This document shows positions 25,496 through 34,269 of a DNA stretch of 64,000 nucleotides, piece by piece (positions within the stretch are counted from its first letter, which is position 1; each line of letters starts with the position of its first letter). The position numbers were made by a program, and so were the translations under genes. Location: assembly GCF_024296685.1 (NCBI RefSeq), contig NZ_CP100763.1:3038001-3102000 (forward strand), given 5' to 3'. Source of the DNA: Natrinema marinum (GTDB taxonomy: Archaea; Halobacteriota; Halobacteria; Halobacteriales; Natrialbaceae). The notes beneath the pieces were generated by a model. That model was not told the DNA's origin, made no database searches, and worked only from the letters and a program-made list of their open reading frames with translations.

Positions 25496-26020
25496 ATGTC
25501 TCAGGCGAAGGGCGACCGCCGCGAACGCGAACTCGTCAACGCGCTCGACGAGGCCGGCTTCGCGGTGATGCGGGCGCCCGCCAGCGGCTCCGCGACCGAA
25601 CGCGAACTCCCCGACGTATTGGCCGGCGACGGCGAGCGCTTCTACGCGATCGAGGCGAAATCGAGCGCCGGCGACCCGATCTATCTCACCGGCGAGGAAG
25701 TCGAGGCGCTCATCTACTTCGCGCAGAACTTCGGTGCGAAGCCCCGCATCGGCGTCCGCTTCGACCGCGAGGACTGGTACTTCTTCCACCCCGGCGACCT
25801 CCACGTCACCGACGGCGGGAACTACCGCGTCAAGAAGGAAACTGCCCTCGCCGACGGCACCGACTTCGCCGAGTTCACCGGCCGCTCCGAGAAGGTCACT
25901 CTCGAGGAGGCCGCGGCGGCCGGCGGCGACGACGGCCCCGACGAAGACACCCTCCGCGTGCTCGACGCCGTCGCACAGGGCGTGATGGATGTCGAGGAGG
26001 CCGCGGAGTTGCTCGAGTAG
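25496..26020 (+). CDS. hjc: Holliday junction resolvase Hjc
   Basis: A 174-residue nuclease that cuts four-way DNA junctions in archaeal recombination. The nuclease fold appears in [48 protein letters not shown] and [26 protein letters not shown]: glutamate near residue 11, aspartate in LPDVL and the E-x-K pair in IEAKS are the metal site of the PD-(D/E)XK-like core. The C-terminal 55 residues ([13 protein letters not shown]... [10 protein letters not shown]) are a helical acidic extension not found in the shortest Hjc proteins. A TATA-like TTTTATTAG lies at about 25463-25471, within 35 nt of the ATG. Confidence 0.93.
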   Translation: MSQAKGDRRERELVNALDEAGFAVMRAPASGSATERELPDVLAGDGERFYAIEAKSSAGDPIYLTGEEVEALIYFAQNFGAKPRIGVRFDREDWYFFHPGDLHVTDGGNYRVKKETALADGTDFAEFTGRSEKVTLEEAAAAGGDDGPDEDTLRVLDAVAQGVMDVEEAAELLE

Positions 26021-26057
26021 CCGAGCAGGTCTCCCACACCGGTCGGCCGACCGGCGT

Positions 26058-27896
26058 TCAGTCGTCGGCCGGCGCCGCTTCGGAGAGCGTCTCGGGATCG
26101 ACCGGCGCGTGGTGGACGATCGGCTCGAACGCCTCGAGGACGGACCGGTCGCCGCCGGTAATCCCCCGTGCCTCACGGGTTTCGAGTGCTGTCGCGACGA
26201 ACCGCCGCGCGACCAACGCCGTCCGGCCGTCGCCGTCCTCGAGGTCGGCTTGGGCTTCCGCGAGCAACAGCGCGGCGGTGAACACCTCGAAGACGTAGTG
26301 AGCGAGCCGCTTGGCCGAGAGCTGGGCGTACTCCGAGTCTTCGCCGGCCAGCGCGACCAGCGCCTCGGTCAGCTCCTCGTACTCCGCGGCGACGGTTTCG
26401 GCCGCGTCCGCGAGCGCGGGGTGGGTGACGGCCTCGAGTCGCGCCTCGACCGCCGCCGCGAACGGCTCGAAAGCGTCCTCGCGCTCTAGGGCGCGGACCA
26501 CGTCCAGCGAGAGGACGTTCTCGGTCCCCTCCCAGATCGGCAGCACCTGCGCGTCCCGCAGTAAGCGATTGGTGACGAAGTCGTCGACGTAGCCGTTTCC
26601 GCCCTGGATCTCCATCGCATACGACGCGGTGTCGACGGCCATCCGTCCCGTGCGGAGCTTGGCGATCGGGATCAACAGCCGAAGCAGCCGGTACTCGTCG
26701 TCGACGTCGTCGCTCGAGTCCCCGTTGCGCCGCGCCCGCTCGCGCTCGGAGAACAGCCGGCCGACCTCGTGGACGTACGCCGTCGCGGCCTCGTAGTCGA
26801 CGGTCATGTCGACTAAGTCCTCCCGCATCAGCGGAAACTCGTCGATCGTCTTGCCGAACGCTTCGCGCGTGGCGGCCTGAACCTTGCTCTCGAGCAGCGC
26901 CCGGCCCATGACCCCGCAGGAGGCGGCGGCGTTGGCGAGCCGCTCTAGGTTGAGCATCTCGGTCATCTGTTTGAAACCGGCTTCCTGCTCACCGACGAGG
27001 TATGCTTTCGTCTCCTCGAACTCGACTTCACCGGTCGGGACGGCGATCGTGCCGAGCTTGTCCTTCAGCCGGCGGTACAGTTGGTCGTTGAGCGCCTCGC
27101 CGGGCGGCGCCCCCTCGAAGTCCCGGCGATCACCCTTGGTCAGTACCCCCTCGTCGGGATCGCCGTGGGGGACGAGGAACATCGAGAGCCCGCCGGTTCC
27201 CGCCGGCGCGTCCTCGGTCCGGGCGAGCGCGAGCGTCCCTTCAGCGTCGATGTTGGAACAGAACCACTTCTCGCCGGTGAGCCGCCAGCAGCCGGCGTCC
27301 TCGTCGTACCGCGCCGTCGTCTCGTTGGCCCCCACGTCGCTGCCGCCCTGTTCCTCCGTGAGGAACATCGCGCCCTCGATCAGGTCGTCGTAGTCGCGGC
27401 TGACTAGGCCCCGATAGTAGGGCTCGAGATTCCCGTCGTCGAACCGTTCGAGGACCAGCGCCGAGCCGGCGGTCATCGCGACGGGACAGCCGAAGCCGGC
27501 GTCGGCGTACGACAACAGCTGTAACATCGCGAGGGAGTGACTGATCGGCATCGGTTCCTCGCGGCCGGGCGGGGCCTCGAACGCGTCGGCCACGATGCCC
27601 GCTTCGTAGGCCAGTTCGTCGTTTGCGAGCTGTTCGGCCGGGTACCGGACGAAATTTTGCACGTCGCCGTACCTGTCGTACGTCTCGAGCTCCGGCCCGT
27701 GGTCGTCGACGTAATCGGCGTTGTCGGCGACGGTGTGGCCGATCACCTCGCCGAAGTCGGCGAGCCGAGGCTCGGCCCACTCGAACTCGTCGGCGTCGTA
27801 CACCCGACGCAGTTCACGCTGGAGCGTGCGGTCGAGCTCCCAGTAGTTCACGTGCCGTCCCGCCTCGAACGCGCCGTACTCGATGCCCGCGCCCAT
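26058..27896 (-). CDS. AidB-like acyl-CoA dehydrogenase
   Basis: A 612-residue flavoprotein of the acyl-CoA dehydrogenase superfamily, long form. Features are MTAGSALVLERF, the flavin-site phrase FLTEEQGGSDVGANETTA (residues about 179-196), WFCSNIDAEGTLALAR, and the C-terminal dehydrogenase block IQGGNGYVDDFVTNRLLRDAQVLPIWEGTENVLSLD, followed by an extra 150-residue helical domain. The extra domain and the RDAQVLPIWEGTENV form are those of AidB and its relatives, which in bacteria act in the alkylation response; in archaea the substrate is unknown, and simple fatty or branched acyl-CoA oxidation is possible. No beta-oxidation genes are near. It is in tandem with, and downstream of, the SWIM gene. 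Confidence 0.88.
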   Translation of the reverse strand: MGAGIEYGAFEAGRHVNYWELDRTLQRELRRVYDADEFEWAEPRLADFGEVIGHTVADNADYVDDHGPELETYDRYGDVQNFVRYPAEQLANDELAYEAGIVADAFEAPPGREEPMPISHSLAMLQLLSYADAGFGCPVAMTAGSALVLERFDDGNLEPYYRGLVSRDYDDLIEGAMFLTEEQGGSDVGANETTARYDEDAGCWRLTGEKWFCSNIDAEGTLALARTEDAPAGTGGLSMFLVPHGDPDEGVLTKGDRRDFEGAPPGEALNDQLYRRLKDKLGTIAVPTGEVEFEETKAYLVGEQEAGFKQMTEMLNLERLANAAASCGVMGRALLESKVQAATREAFGKTIDEFPLMREDLVDMTVDYEAATAYVHEVGRLFSERERARRNGDSSDDVDDEYRLLRLLIPIAKLRTGRMAVDTASYAMEIQGGNGYVDDFVTNRLLRDAQVLPIWEGTENVLSLDVVRALEREDAFEPFAAAVEARLEAVTHPALADAAETVAAEYEELTEALVALAGEDSEYAQLSAKRLAHYVFEVFTAALLLAEAQADLEDGDGRTALVARRFVATALETREARGITGGDRSVLEAFEPIVHHAPVDPETLSEAAPADD

Positions 27897-28073
27897 GGCT
27901 CGCTAGTCGCTGTCAGGGCACAAGAAAACGGGCGATGGCAATGCGATGTGCGTTGCAAACCGTTGTCGTCCTTCGAGACGCCGGTCTCGCACTGTTCGCG
28001 CCGCGTTCGCGTCAGGCTCGCGCCTCGCGCTTGCGGTTCGTTCCTCACCGCTCGTTACGCCACTGCGCTCAGA

Positions 28074-28703
28074 TCAACTTCGCGCCGCGCGCTCGAGGCG
28101 CGTCCGCGGGAAGACGTACACTCGCAGCGACGAGGGAACGACGCCGTTGCGGGCGACCCTGGCGTGGGGATAGACCGCGCCGACGACGGGCACGTCGCCG
28201 GCGTACCCCTCGTTGGTCTCGTACTCGGCGACGGTCGTGTCGACCGCACCGATCTCGACGGCGTCGGCCCGCAGTTCGGAGACGTCGACGACGGTGAGCC
28301 GATCGCCGGTCTCGCGGTCGACGACGGCGTCGCCCGGATAGATCGCGTGGGTCTCGCAGTAGAACGGTGCGGACTCGTCCTCGTCGACGAAGATCGTCTC
28401 GCCGCAGTCGTGGCAGTCGACGGCGACCTCGCCCGGCGGCGGGGTTCGGCCCTCCGTGATCTCGATCGCGACGCGGCGGATGTGCTTGCAGCGGGCCTCG
28501 CGGAAGACGTGATCCGGACAGGTACACCGACCGCCCTCGAGATCGACGAGGTAGGTGTGGTCGCTCGCAGACTCGATCTCGTAGAGGCCGTCGCCCAGCG
28601 GCAACACCGACATCGGCTCGGTGCGGGCGCGCCGCGATCGCTCCGCGAGGTGGTCGGAAGACGGTACTGGAAGCGGTGCTTTCGGTGACGCTGTTGTTTT
28701 CAT
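28074..28703 (-). CDS. SWIM zinc-finger protein with additional zinc ribbon
   Basis: A 209-residue protein. After a polar N-terminus, residues 40-90 contain a SWIM finger CTCPDHVFREARCKH (C-x-C, then C-x-H), preceded by the expected strand YEIESASDHTYLVDLEGG. A second cysteine/histidine set follows (CHDCGE... FYCETH). The C-terminal half is an uncharacterised beta-rich segment with VYPHARV and SLRVYVFPRTR. SWIM domains bind DNA or proteins and are found in transposases, kinases and helicase partners; stand-alone haloarchaeal forms like this have no known role. The ATG at 28703 was chosen because the upstream extension is not acidic and overlaps the promoter region of the divergent gene. Confidence 0.8.
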   Translation of the reverse strand: MKTTASPKAPLPVPSSDHLAERSRRARTEPMSVLPLGDGLYEIESASDHTYLVDLEGGRCTCPDHVFREARCKHIRRVAIEITEGRTPPPGEVAVDCHDCGETIFVDEDESAPFYCETHAIYPGDAVVDRETGDRLTVVDVSELRADAVEIGAVDTTVAEYETNEGYAGDVPVVGAVYPHARVARNGVVPSSLRVYVFPRTRLERAARS

Positions 28704-28900
28704 AGGTGCGTCGAAGGTGGACTCGCTGGTCGGCTGGCTATTCGAAACAAATAGGGGCTCGAGCGAAATAACGGGCTCGCTTGCACCCTCAGGGCCGCGA
28801 TTTATACGCTGAATTCGCGCGCTCGCGGCCGCCACGGGGACTCGCCGTCCGACGCCCCCTTCGAAGCGCTTTTCACCCGGCCGACGAAACCGATCCGACA

Positions 28901-29167
28901 ATGCTCGACCGCGAACAGGTCATCGAAATCGGCGTCTCCATCGCTGCCGTCGTTCTGATGCTGGCGGGGATGCTCGGCGTCGCCTCCACCTACGGCAACG
29001 GCAACGGTACCCTCTCGACCGAAGGTGGCTGGATGCTCGTCTGGGTCATCGTCGGCTTCATCGTCGTACTCACCGCGGTCGGGATCGGGCTGGCCTTCCT
29101 GCTGAACGATCCCGAGGACGACCTCGAGACGAACGACGACGACGAGACGGACGCTCGAGGAATCTAG
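28901..29167 (+). CDS. Small two-helix membrane protein
   Basis: An 88-residue protein with two transmembrane helices, IGVSIAAVVLMLAGMLGVAS (about 9-28) and MLVWVIVGFIVVLTAVGIGLAFLL (about 45-68), joined by a Gly/Asn loop and followed by an acidic tail DPEDDLETNDDDETDARGI. No family is recognised beyond similarity in layout to haloarchaeal proteins of unknown function. A TATA-like GCTTTTCACC near 28868-28877 supports the ATG. It is 42 bp from the next gene, on the same strand, and the two may be one unit. Confidence 0.7.
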   Translation: MLDREQVIEIGVSIAAVVLMLAGMLGVASTYGNGNGTLSTEGGWMLVWVIVGFIVVLTAVGIGLAFLLNDPEDDLETNDDDETDARGI

Positions 29168-29209
29168 ACGCGTCGACACGCTTTTCATCTTGTCCGGCTG
29201 ACATCCGGT

Positions 29210-29599
29210 ATGCGCCCCGACGATAGCGCCGATCGATCGACGAGCAGTCGGATCGCCGCCCTCCTCACGCTTGTCCTGCTCAGCGCATCGGTACTCGGTC
29301 TCGCGACGACCGTCCTCGATCCGGTCGTTGCCGTCGGTGCCGTCGCCGTTCTCGTCGGATTCGCGCTCTTCCGTCGCTGGCGCTGGGCCGTCCCGTCGCC
29401 CCGATCGCCGCCGGACGACGGACCGAGCGAGCGCACGCGCGAGGACGATGCCTCGAGCGTCTGGAACGCGATTCCGACCTGGCAGTACGACGGTCGACAC
29501 GTCGAAGCCGGCGGGATGACTCGCGGCGAACAGGAACAGGCGGTACGGGAAATACACCAACGGGCCGATGAACTGACCGAGGAGCCGCGACGACAGTAA
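29210..29599 (+). CDS. Membrane protein of unknown function
   Basis: A 129-residue protein with two hydrophobic segments (IAALLTLVLLSASVLGLATTVL and VVAVGAVAVLVGFALF) followed by a basic WRW stretch and a cytoplasmic C-terminus containing WNAIPTWQYDGRHVEAGGMTRGEQEQAVREIHQRADELTEE, which looks like a conserved soluble helix hairpin. No family is recognised. It follows the two-helix protein closely and converges on priL, whose stop lies 6 bp away. Confidence 0.65.
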   Translation: MRPDDSADRSTSSRIAALLTLVLLSASVLGLATTVLDPVVAVGAVAVLVGFALFRRWRWAVPSPRSPPDDGPSERTREDDASSVWNAIPTWQYDGRHVEAGGMTRGEQEQAVREIHQRADELTEEPRRQ

Positions 29600-29604
29600 C
29601 GCGG

Positions 29605-30690
29605 TCAGTCGCCGCGTGCGGCTTCGTTTTCGCCGTCGGTTCGCTCCCGCCAGTCCTCGAGGTCGTCGTCGTCGGCGTCGTCGATCCGCTCCTCGTAGTA
29701 GGCCATCGGGTGGGGAATGCGCTCGCAGAGGTCGTCTTTGTTGACGCAGTCGCCGTAGGACTGCATCGTCGCACAGGACGGCGGCGAGTACTCCGTCGGC
29801 GAGGTCTCGCCGCGGATGTGGTCGGTCTGGTAGCGGGTCATCTCCTCGCCGAACGAGGAGTTCACCCGATAGAGGTCGACGATCTCGTCGGTCGTCATCC
29901 CGATGCTCGCGAGGAAGGCGGTGATCGCAAAGCGGGAGTGATGTGGCAGGTGTTCGCCCTTCTGAATCTGGTCGAGCAGTGCCTTCATACACGGCGGGAA
30001 CAGGTCCGGGACGACGGTGTCGATCTCGCGAGTGAGGTCGAGGTCGGCGAGCACTTCGCGGATCTCGGCGGCGTCGTCCTCGAGCGCGGTCGTGATGGCG
30101 TCGGGGACCTCGAAGGGGAGGCCGTCCTCGATGCGGCTCCGGATCGCCTCCCGGACGAGCGCGAGCAGTTCGTCCTCGTCGACGGGCACCTCGCCGGCCG
30201 AGAGCGGGCGGTTGACGAGTCGCCACGTGTCGTCCCACAGATCCTCGGCCAATGGCAGGTACGTACCGACGTCGAGCCGGTAGCCGTCGCCGTCCTCGCG
30301 GACCGCTCCTTGCAGGTCGAACTCGGCGAGCAGGTCCGCGAGTGCCAGCCCCGTCGACTCCACGCTCTTGAGTTCGGTCGTGTCCGCCATGTCGGCGGTA
30401 AACCGGTCGTAGGCCGTCTCGGACTCGGCACGAGCGTACTTGCGGACGAGCACCTGTTCTTCGACCAGCGAGACGAGAACGCGCGCGACGGGATAGGAGA
30501 GGAGTTCGACTCTGGCCTCGCGGTGTGGCTCGCCGGTCTCGCCCGCCTCGAGCGCGGCGATCACGCGTTGGCGCGCGCGGTCGACGACCGCCCGGTCCTG
30601 CTCGACGACGGTCGCGAGATCGACCGCTTCCGTCGCGACGGACTCGCGCGCGGCCTCGAGAAACGGGTACCGGGCGTGGCGTCGCTGCAT
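29605..30690 (-). CDS. priL: DNA primase large subunit (PriL)
   Basis: A 361-residue subunit of archaeal primase. The N-terminal part (HARYPFLEAARESV and DRFTADMADTTELKSVESTG) matches PriL; the C-terminal domain contains the four cysteines that hold a [4Fe-4S] cluster: one in PPCMKAL and three in PPSCATMQSYGDCVNKDDLC. The cluster domain helps PriS start RNA primers. PriS is not in this window. The ATG at 30690 is supported by a minus-strand TATA-like GTTTATC at 30716-30722, making the gene almost leaderless. A perfect inverted repeat (30693-30707) lies between TATA and ATG. Confidence 0.95.
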   Translation of the reverse strand: MQRRHARYPFLEAARESVATEAVDLATVVEQDRAVVDRARQRVIAALEAGETGEPHREARVELLSYPVARVLVSLVEEQVLVRKYARAESETAYDRFTADMADTTELKSVESTGLALADLLAEFDLQGAVREDGDGYRLDVGTYLPLAEDLWDDTWRLVNRPLSAGEVPVDEDELLALVREAIRSRIEDGLPFEVPDAITTALEDDAAEIREVLADLDLTREIDTVVPDLFPPCMKALLDQIQKGEHLPHHSRFAITAFLASIGMTTDEIVDLYRVNSSFGEEMTRYQTDHIRGETSPTEYSPPSCATMQSYGDCVNKDDLCERIPHPMAYYEERIDDADDDDLEDWRERTDGENEAARGD

Positions 30691-30692
30691 CG

Positions 30693-30722
30693 GTAAAACG
30701 ATTTTACTCCGGCGGGATAAAC
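30693..30722 (-). promoter_or_regulatory. priL promoter with inverted repeat over the start site
   Basis: GTAAAACGATTTTAC (30693-30707) has perfect 6-bp arms and touches the predicted transcript start of priL. The TATA-like GTTTATC (30716-30722, minus strand) stands 26-32 nt upstream of the ATG. A protein bound to the repeat would block initiation. Another inverted repeat, GGTTCCT at 30728-30734 with AGGAACC at 30751-30757, lies just upstream of the TATA. Confidence 0.5.
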
Positions 30723-30944
30723 GCGCTGGTTCCTCCAATCATCTTTTATCAGGAACCGTCCGTTTCGGCGGGTATTTCCCGACGATTTATTGCCGGTGCC
30801 ACTGCGCCGACTCGAGGCTCGCGGCGGCGGTAAGACGCTGTTACCGGCGGCCGGCGGGCGGGCGGCGACCGCTGTCGCTCGACGCCGCCGGTCGCGTCCG
30901 CCGCGAGGATCGATTTCAAGGGCGTTCGACACGTCACCTCGGAT

Positions 30945-31814
30945 ATGCCACAGGCGACGAGAGACGGCGTGTCGATCTACTACGAGCGCGAGGAGGGAGC
31001 CGGCGACCGGACCGCGCCGGTCGTCTTCGTCCAAGGGTTGGGCTTCGGGCGGTGGATGTGGCGATGGCAGCGCGAGGCCGTCGCTCCCGAGTACGAGGTC
31101 GTGGCCCCCGACAACAGGGGGACCGGCCGCTCGGACGTCGGTCTTCCCCCGCTGGTCCCGCGGCTACCGGGCACACTCCGTGCGCTCGTCATCCTCAAAC
31201 TGGCCGGCTACTCGATCGGCGGGCTGGCAGCCGACCTCGAGGCCGTCCTCGACGACGCGGGGATCTACGACGCTCACATCGTCGGCGCGAGCATGGGCGG
31301 GATGATCGCCCAGCGCTACGCACTCGAGTACAACCGGACGAAGTCGCTGACGCTGCTCTGTACGAGCCACGGCGGCCCCGACGCGGCGCCGGTCCCCGAC
31401 GAGACGCAGGAGCACATGTTCGATACTCCCGACGGCGCGAGCGAGCGGGAGACGCTCCGCCATCGCATGCGGCCCGCGTTCAACGACCGGTTCACCAATC
31501 GGAACCCCCATCTGATGGATCAGATCCTCGAGTGGCGACTCGAGCAGGACGCGGGCGATCCCGCCCGCGAAGCACAGGCGACCGCCGTCCAGAACTTCGA
31601 CGTGAGCGACCGCCTCGACGGCCTCCGCGTGCCGACGCTGATCCTCCACGGGACGAACGATCGGGTCGTTCCCGTGACGAACGCGCGGCTGCTCGAGGAG
31701 AAGATCGCCGACAGCCGCCTCGAACTCGTCGATGGCGGCTCCCATCTCTTTTTCATCGAGGATGACGACGCCGTGAACGAGCAACTGCTCGCGTTCCTCG
31801 AAGAGCAGGACTGA
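30945..31814 (+). CDS. Alpha/beta-hydrolase
   Basis: A 289-residue enzyme of the alpha/beta-hydrolase fold. The nucleophile elbow GASMGG (serine near residue 117), the oxyanion-hole region VFVQGLGFGRWMW, the acid in ILHGTNDRVVPV and the final histidine in DGGSHLFF make a complete Ser-Asp-His triad. The best general resemblance is to small-molecule esterases or the 3-oxoadipate enol-lactonase group; a Gly-Tyr-Ser loop after residue 85 is a small insertion. Substrate unknown. It stands alone between priL (divergent) and a convergent HalOD1 gene. Confidence 0.85.
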   Translation: MPQATRDGVSIYYEREEGAGDRTAPVVFVQGLGFGRWMWRWQREAVAPEYEVVAPDNRGTGRSDVGLPPLVPRLPGTLRALVILKLAGYSIGGLAADLEAVLDDAGIYDAHIVGASMGGMIAQRYALEYNRTKSLTLLCTSHGGPDAAPVPDETQEHMFDTPDGASERETLRHRMRPAFNDRFTNRNPHLMDQILEWRLEQDAGDPAREAQATAVQNFDVSDRLDGLRVPTLILHGTNDRVVPVTNARLLEEKIADSRLELVDGGSHLFFIEDDDAVNEQLLAFLEEQD

Positions 31815-31858
31815 GAGACGACGCTGCGGTCGCGTCGATGCCGACTGAGACGGCGTCG

Positions 31859-32173
31859 TTAGCTGGCCGCGGTGGCGTCTCGAATCCGGATCTGGCCGTC
31901 GCTTCGGACGCCAACGTCGAGTCCCTCGTAGGTGAACCAGATCAGATGCGTTCCGTTCGTCCCGGCCCGTTGGGCGTGGTCGACCAGCGAATTGAGCGCG
32001 TCCGGATCGACGATGTCGTACAGCGGCGACAGCGTCTCCGGCTCGGCCTCGAGAACCGCTGCGACGGCGGTGACGACGGCTTCGCTCGGCCGCTCGTCCG
32101 CGGGGTCGAACGTCGTGACGTACCGTTGGTCGCGTGACTCGGGCTCGTCCGGCGAATCGCTCGTGGAGGGCAT
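31859..32173 (-). CDS. HalOD1 output-domain protein
   Basis: A 104-residue protein. After a disordered acidic N-terminus of about 25 residues, the HalOD1 pattern appears: SEAVVTAVAAVLEAEPETLSPLYDIVDPDALNSLV and the hairpin HLIWFTYEGLDVGVRSDGQIRI. As with the copy at 19111-19368, it is stand-alone with unknown partner. A TATA-like TTTAAAAG (about 32226-32234, minus strand) is 53-61 nt upstream, leaving a leader of roughly 30 nt. Confidence 0.85.
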   Translation of the reverse strand: MPSTSDSPDEPESRDQRYVTTFDPADERPSEAVVTAVAAVLEAEPETLSPLYDIVDPDALNSLVDHAQRAGTNGTHLIWFTYEGLDVGVRSDGQIRIRDATAAS

Positions 32174-32280
32174 GCGCTACCACAGGGCCGCCCGCCCGGT
32201 AGCCGCTGCCCTGCCTATGTTCTTCTTTTAAACGACGAAAACGAGTTGGCGAAACGAGTCTCCTGGCGACGGCCAGCCGG

Positions 32281-33024
32281 TCAGTCGCTCTGGATGCGCG
32301 GCGCGAGCATATAGGTGACCTGTCCCTGTCCCTCCGCGAAGCCGAAGTAGATCTTGACGGGGAACTCCTCGCCGAGATCGAGCGTGACCTCGGTGTCCTT
32401 GGGGATCGCCTTGTTCATGTCCTTGAGATAGTCCAGCGAGAACAGCGAGTGAGCGGGACCGACCTGCAGGTCGATCAGGTCCTCTTGGGTGAGCTCGAGG
32501 TGGACGTCGTCGGTGTCGCCCTCCGCGTCGACGTAAAAGTACTCGTCGGCCTCGTCGACGCCCAGCGCGATGTGGTCCGAGACCATGTCGGCGGCCGTCA
32601 CCGAGCGGTTGACGTCTTTGCCCTCGAGGACGACCTCCGCGGGCAGATCGAGGTCCGGGATGTCGGGTTCCTGGCGGATCGAGTCGGGGTCGATGAGCGC
32701 GAGCGTGTACTCGAGGCCGTCGATCTGGATGTGGAGCTTGCGGGTCTCCTCGTCGAGTTCGAGCTGGATAAGCTGGCCGGAGTCGGCCATGCCGGCGATG
32801 TCTTCGAGTCGCGAGAGGTCGACGCCGATCAGCCCGCCGTCCGCCTCGTAGGATTCGAACGCAGCCGCATCGAGCGAGAGGTCGACCATCCCGACGTTCG
32901 CGGGGTCGACGGCCCGGATTTCGAGGCCGTCCTCCTCGAGGTGGATCTTGCACTCGTCGACCAGCACGCTCACCGAGTCGAGCGCGCTGGTGAGCGTTTC
33001 GGCGCTCACGATGGCCTTGAACAT
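32281..33024 (-). CDS. pcn: DNA polymerase sliding clamp (PCNA)
   Basis: A 247-residue clamp subunit that forms a homotrimer around DNA and tethers polymerase, ligase and other partners. Family phrases include [22 protein letters not shown], the repeat-like second half [16 protein letters not shown], and the C-terminal [10 protein letters not shown]. It is very acidic, as in other halophilic PCNAs. The start at 33022-33024 is preferred to in-frame ATGs upstream because TATA-like CTTTTTAT lies 26-33 nt before it (33050-33057), giving a leaderless gene, and because MFKAIV is the conserved N-terminus. Divergent from rlmE. Confidence 0.97.
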   Translation of the reverse strand: MFKAIVSAETLTSALDSVSVLVDECKIHLEEDGLEIRAVDPANVGMVDLSLDAAAFESYEADGGLIGVDLSRLEDIAGMADSGQLIQLELDEETRKLHIQIDGLEYTLALIDPDSIRQEPDIPDLDLPAEVVLEGKDVNRSVTAADMVSDHIALGVDEADEYFYVDAEGDTDDVHLELTQEDLIDLQVGPAHSLFSLDYLKDMNKAIPKDTEVTLDLGEEFPVKIYFGFAEGQGQVTYMLAPRIQSD

Positions 33025-33049
33025 ATAGGTCGCCGTACGGACGGTTGCC

Positions 33050-33057
33050 ATAAAAAG
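33050..33057 (-). promoter_or_regulatory. TATA-like element of the PCNA gene
   Basis: CTTTTTAT on the minus strand, 26-33 nt before the chosen ATG, fixes the leaderless start of the clamp gene. Confidence 0.6.
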
Positions 33058-33178
33058 CCACCCTTTACGCGCGGGCGGGCCCGGGTCGCGCCGCCGCTCG
33101 AACTGCCTGCCCACGCCGTTTCGCCGCGGTCACCGGTGAACGACACGCGTATCCCCCTCGAACCGCTATCTGGCCCAA

Positions 33179-33955
33179 ATGAGTCGCAAGGACCACTACT
33201 ACAACAAGGCCAAGCAGGAGGGCTATCGCTCTCGAGCGGCCTACAAGCTCAAACAGCTCGACGACTTGGAGAACGTCCTCGATCGGGGCGACACGGTCGT
33301 CGACCTCGGGGCCGCGCCGGGCGGCTGGCTCGAGGTCGCCGCCGAGGCCGTCGGCCCGCAGGGGAACGTGATCGGGGTCGACTTCCAGCGGATCAAGGAC
33401 TTCGACGACCACGACAACGTCGAGACGCTCCGTGGCGACATGATCGAGGAGAAGACTCGCGACCGGGTCATCGACGCCGCCGGCGGCTCGGTCGACGCCG
33501 TACTCTCGGACATGGCACCCAACATGTCCGGCGAGTACTCGCTCGATCAGGCCCGCTCGCTCCATCTGGCGCGACAGGCATTCGAGACCGCCCTCGAGTT
33601 GCTCGACAGCGGCGGCGACTTCGTCGTGAAGGTCTTCGAGGGGCCGGACGTCGACGACTTCCGGGCCGACGTCGAGGCGGAGTTCCAGTACGTCCGCGCG
33701 ACCTCGCCGAAGGCAAGCCGCGACGAGTCCTCCGAGGTCTATTTCATTGGGAAGGGGCGACTGACTGCGTCTGTCCGACCGGGCGACGAACTCGAGGTGG
33801 AGATCGAAGACGTGGGCGGCGAGGGCGACGGCATCGCCTCGGTTGAGGGCTACCGGCTGTTCGTGCCCGATACCGAGGTCGGCGAGACCGTAACGGTCCG
33901 CGTCGAGGACGTGAAGCCGAACTTCGGGTTCGCACAGCGTCTCGACGGCGAGTAA
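33179..33955 (+). CDS. rlmE: 23S rRNA 2'-O-methyltransferase RlmE (FtsJ/RrmJ) with TRAM domain
   Basis: A 258-residue enzyme. Residues 1-195 are the FtsJ Rossmann methyltransferase: SAM motif DLGAAPGGW (42-50) and the catalytic tetrad K23, D111 (SDMAPNMSG), K151 (VVKVFEG) and E186 (SSEVYFIGKG). It methylates the ribose of a uridine in the A-loop of 23S rRNA. Residues 198-258 are a TRAM domain (GDELEVEIEDVGGEGDGIASVEGYRLFV...GETVTVRVE), an RNA-binding module that bacterial RlmE lacks and haloarchaeal forms commonly carry. Confidence 0.95.
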   Translation: MSRKDHYYNKAKQEGYRSRAAYKLKQLDDLENVLDRGDTVVDLGAAPGGWLEVAAEAVGPQGNVIGVDFQRIKDFDDHDNVETLRGDMIEEKTRDRVIDAAGGSVDAVLSDMAPNMSGEYSLDQARSLHLARQAFETALELLDSGGDFVVKVFEGPDVDDFRADVEAEFQYVRATSPKASRDESSEVYFIGKGRLTASVRPGDELEVEIEDVGGEGDGIASVEGYRLFVPDTEVGETVTVRVEDVKPNFGFAQRLDGE

Positions 33956-33964
33956 GCCGCGCCG

Positions 33965-34141
33965 TTACTCGTCGCTCTCGAGGCGGTCGTGGCGCTCGTC
34001 GATCTCGTCTAGAATATCCAGGGTCTTGCGGATCGAGGCACGGATCGCGTCGCTGCGGTTGACGAACTTGCCGTCGTCGCCGACGTGGTCATCGAGGTCC
34101 TCGAGGAGTTCCTGCGGGATTTCGACGCTGATCTTGGGCAT
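33965..34141 (-). CDS. Ribbon-helix-helix (CopG-type) protein
   Basis: A 58-residue protein read from the ATG at 34139-34141. The strand KISVEIPQELLEDLDDHV and helix pair FVNRSDAIRASIRKTLDILDEID form a ribbon-helix-helix DNA-binding fold (the phrase RSDAIR is typical of CopG/NikR-type). The acidic ending ERHDRLESDE is halophilic. A TATA-like CCTTAAG (about 34170-34177, minus strand) is 29-36 nt upstream. No toxin gene is adjacent, so it is probably a stand-alone regulator. It converges on rlmE, whose stop is 9 bp away. Confidence 0.85.
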   Translation of the reverse strand: MPKISVEIPQELLEDLDDHVGDDGKFVNRSDAIRASIRKTLDILDEIDERHDRLESDE

Positions 34142-34233
34142 CAGTTAGGTAGCCGTTCGCACGTCCCTGACTTAAGGGTAGTTGGTGGACGGGGCTCCGT
34201 CGCCGCGGACTCGAGCCGATACGCTCACCAGCG

Positions 34234-34264
34234 CGTCGGGCAGTCCCGTCGCGGGACGGGCTGC
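34234..34264. terminator. Imperfect hairpin after the zinc-protein gene
   Basis: GGGCAGTCCCG, a 3-base loop and CGGGACGGGCTGCC can fold with TCCCG/CGGGA and CAG/CTG pairs. It lies just past the stop (34270) of the minus-strand DUF7576-type gene. No T-run follows, so as a terminator it is weak. Confidence 0.25.
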
Positions 34265-34269
34265 CGTGG

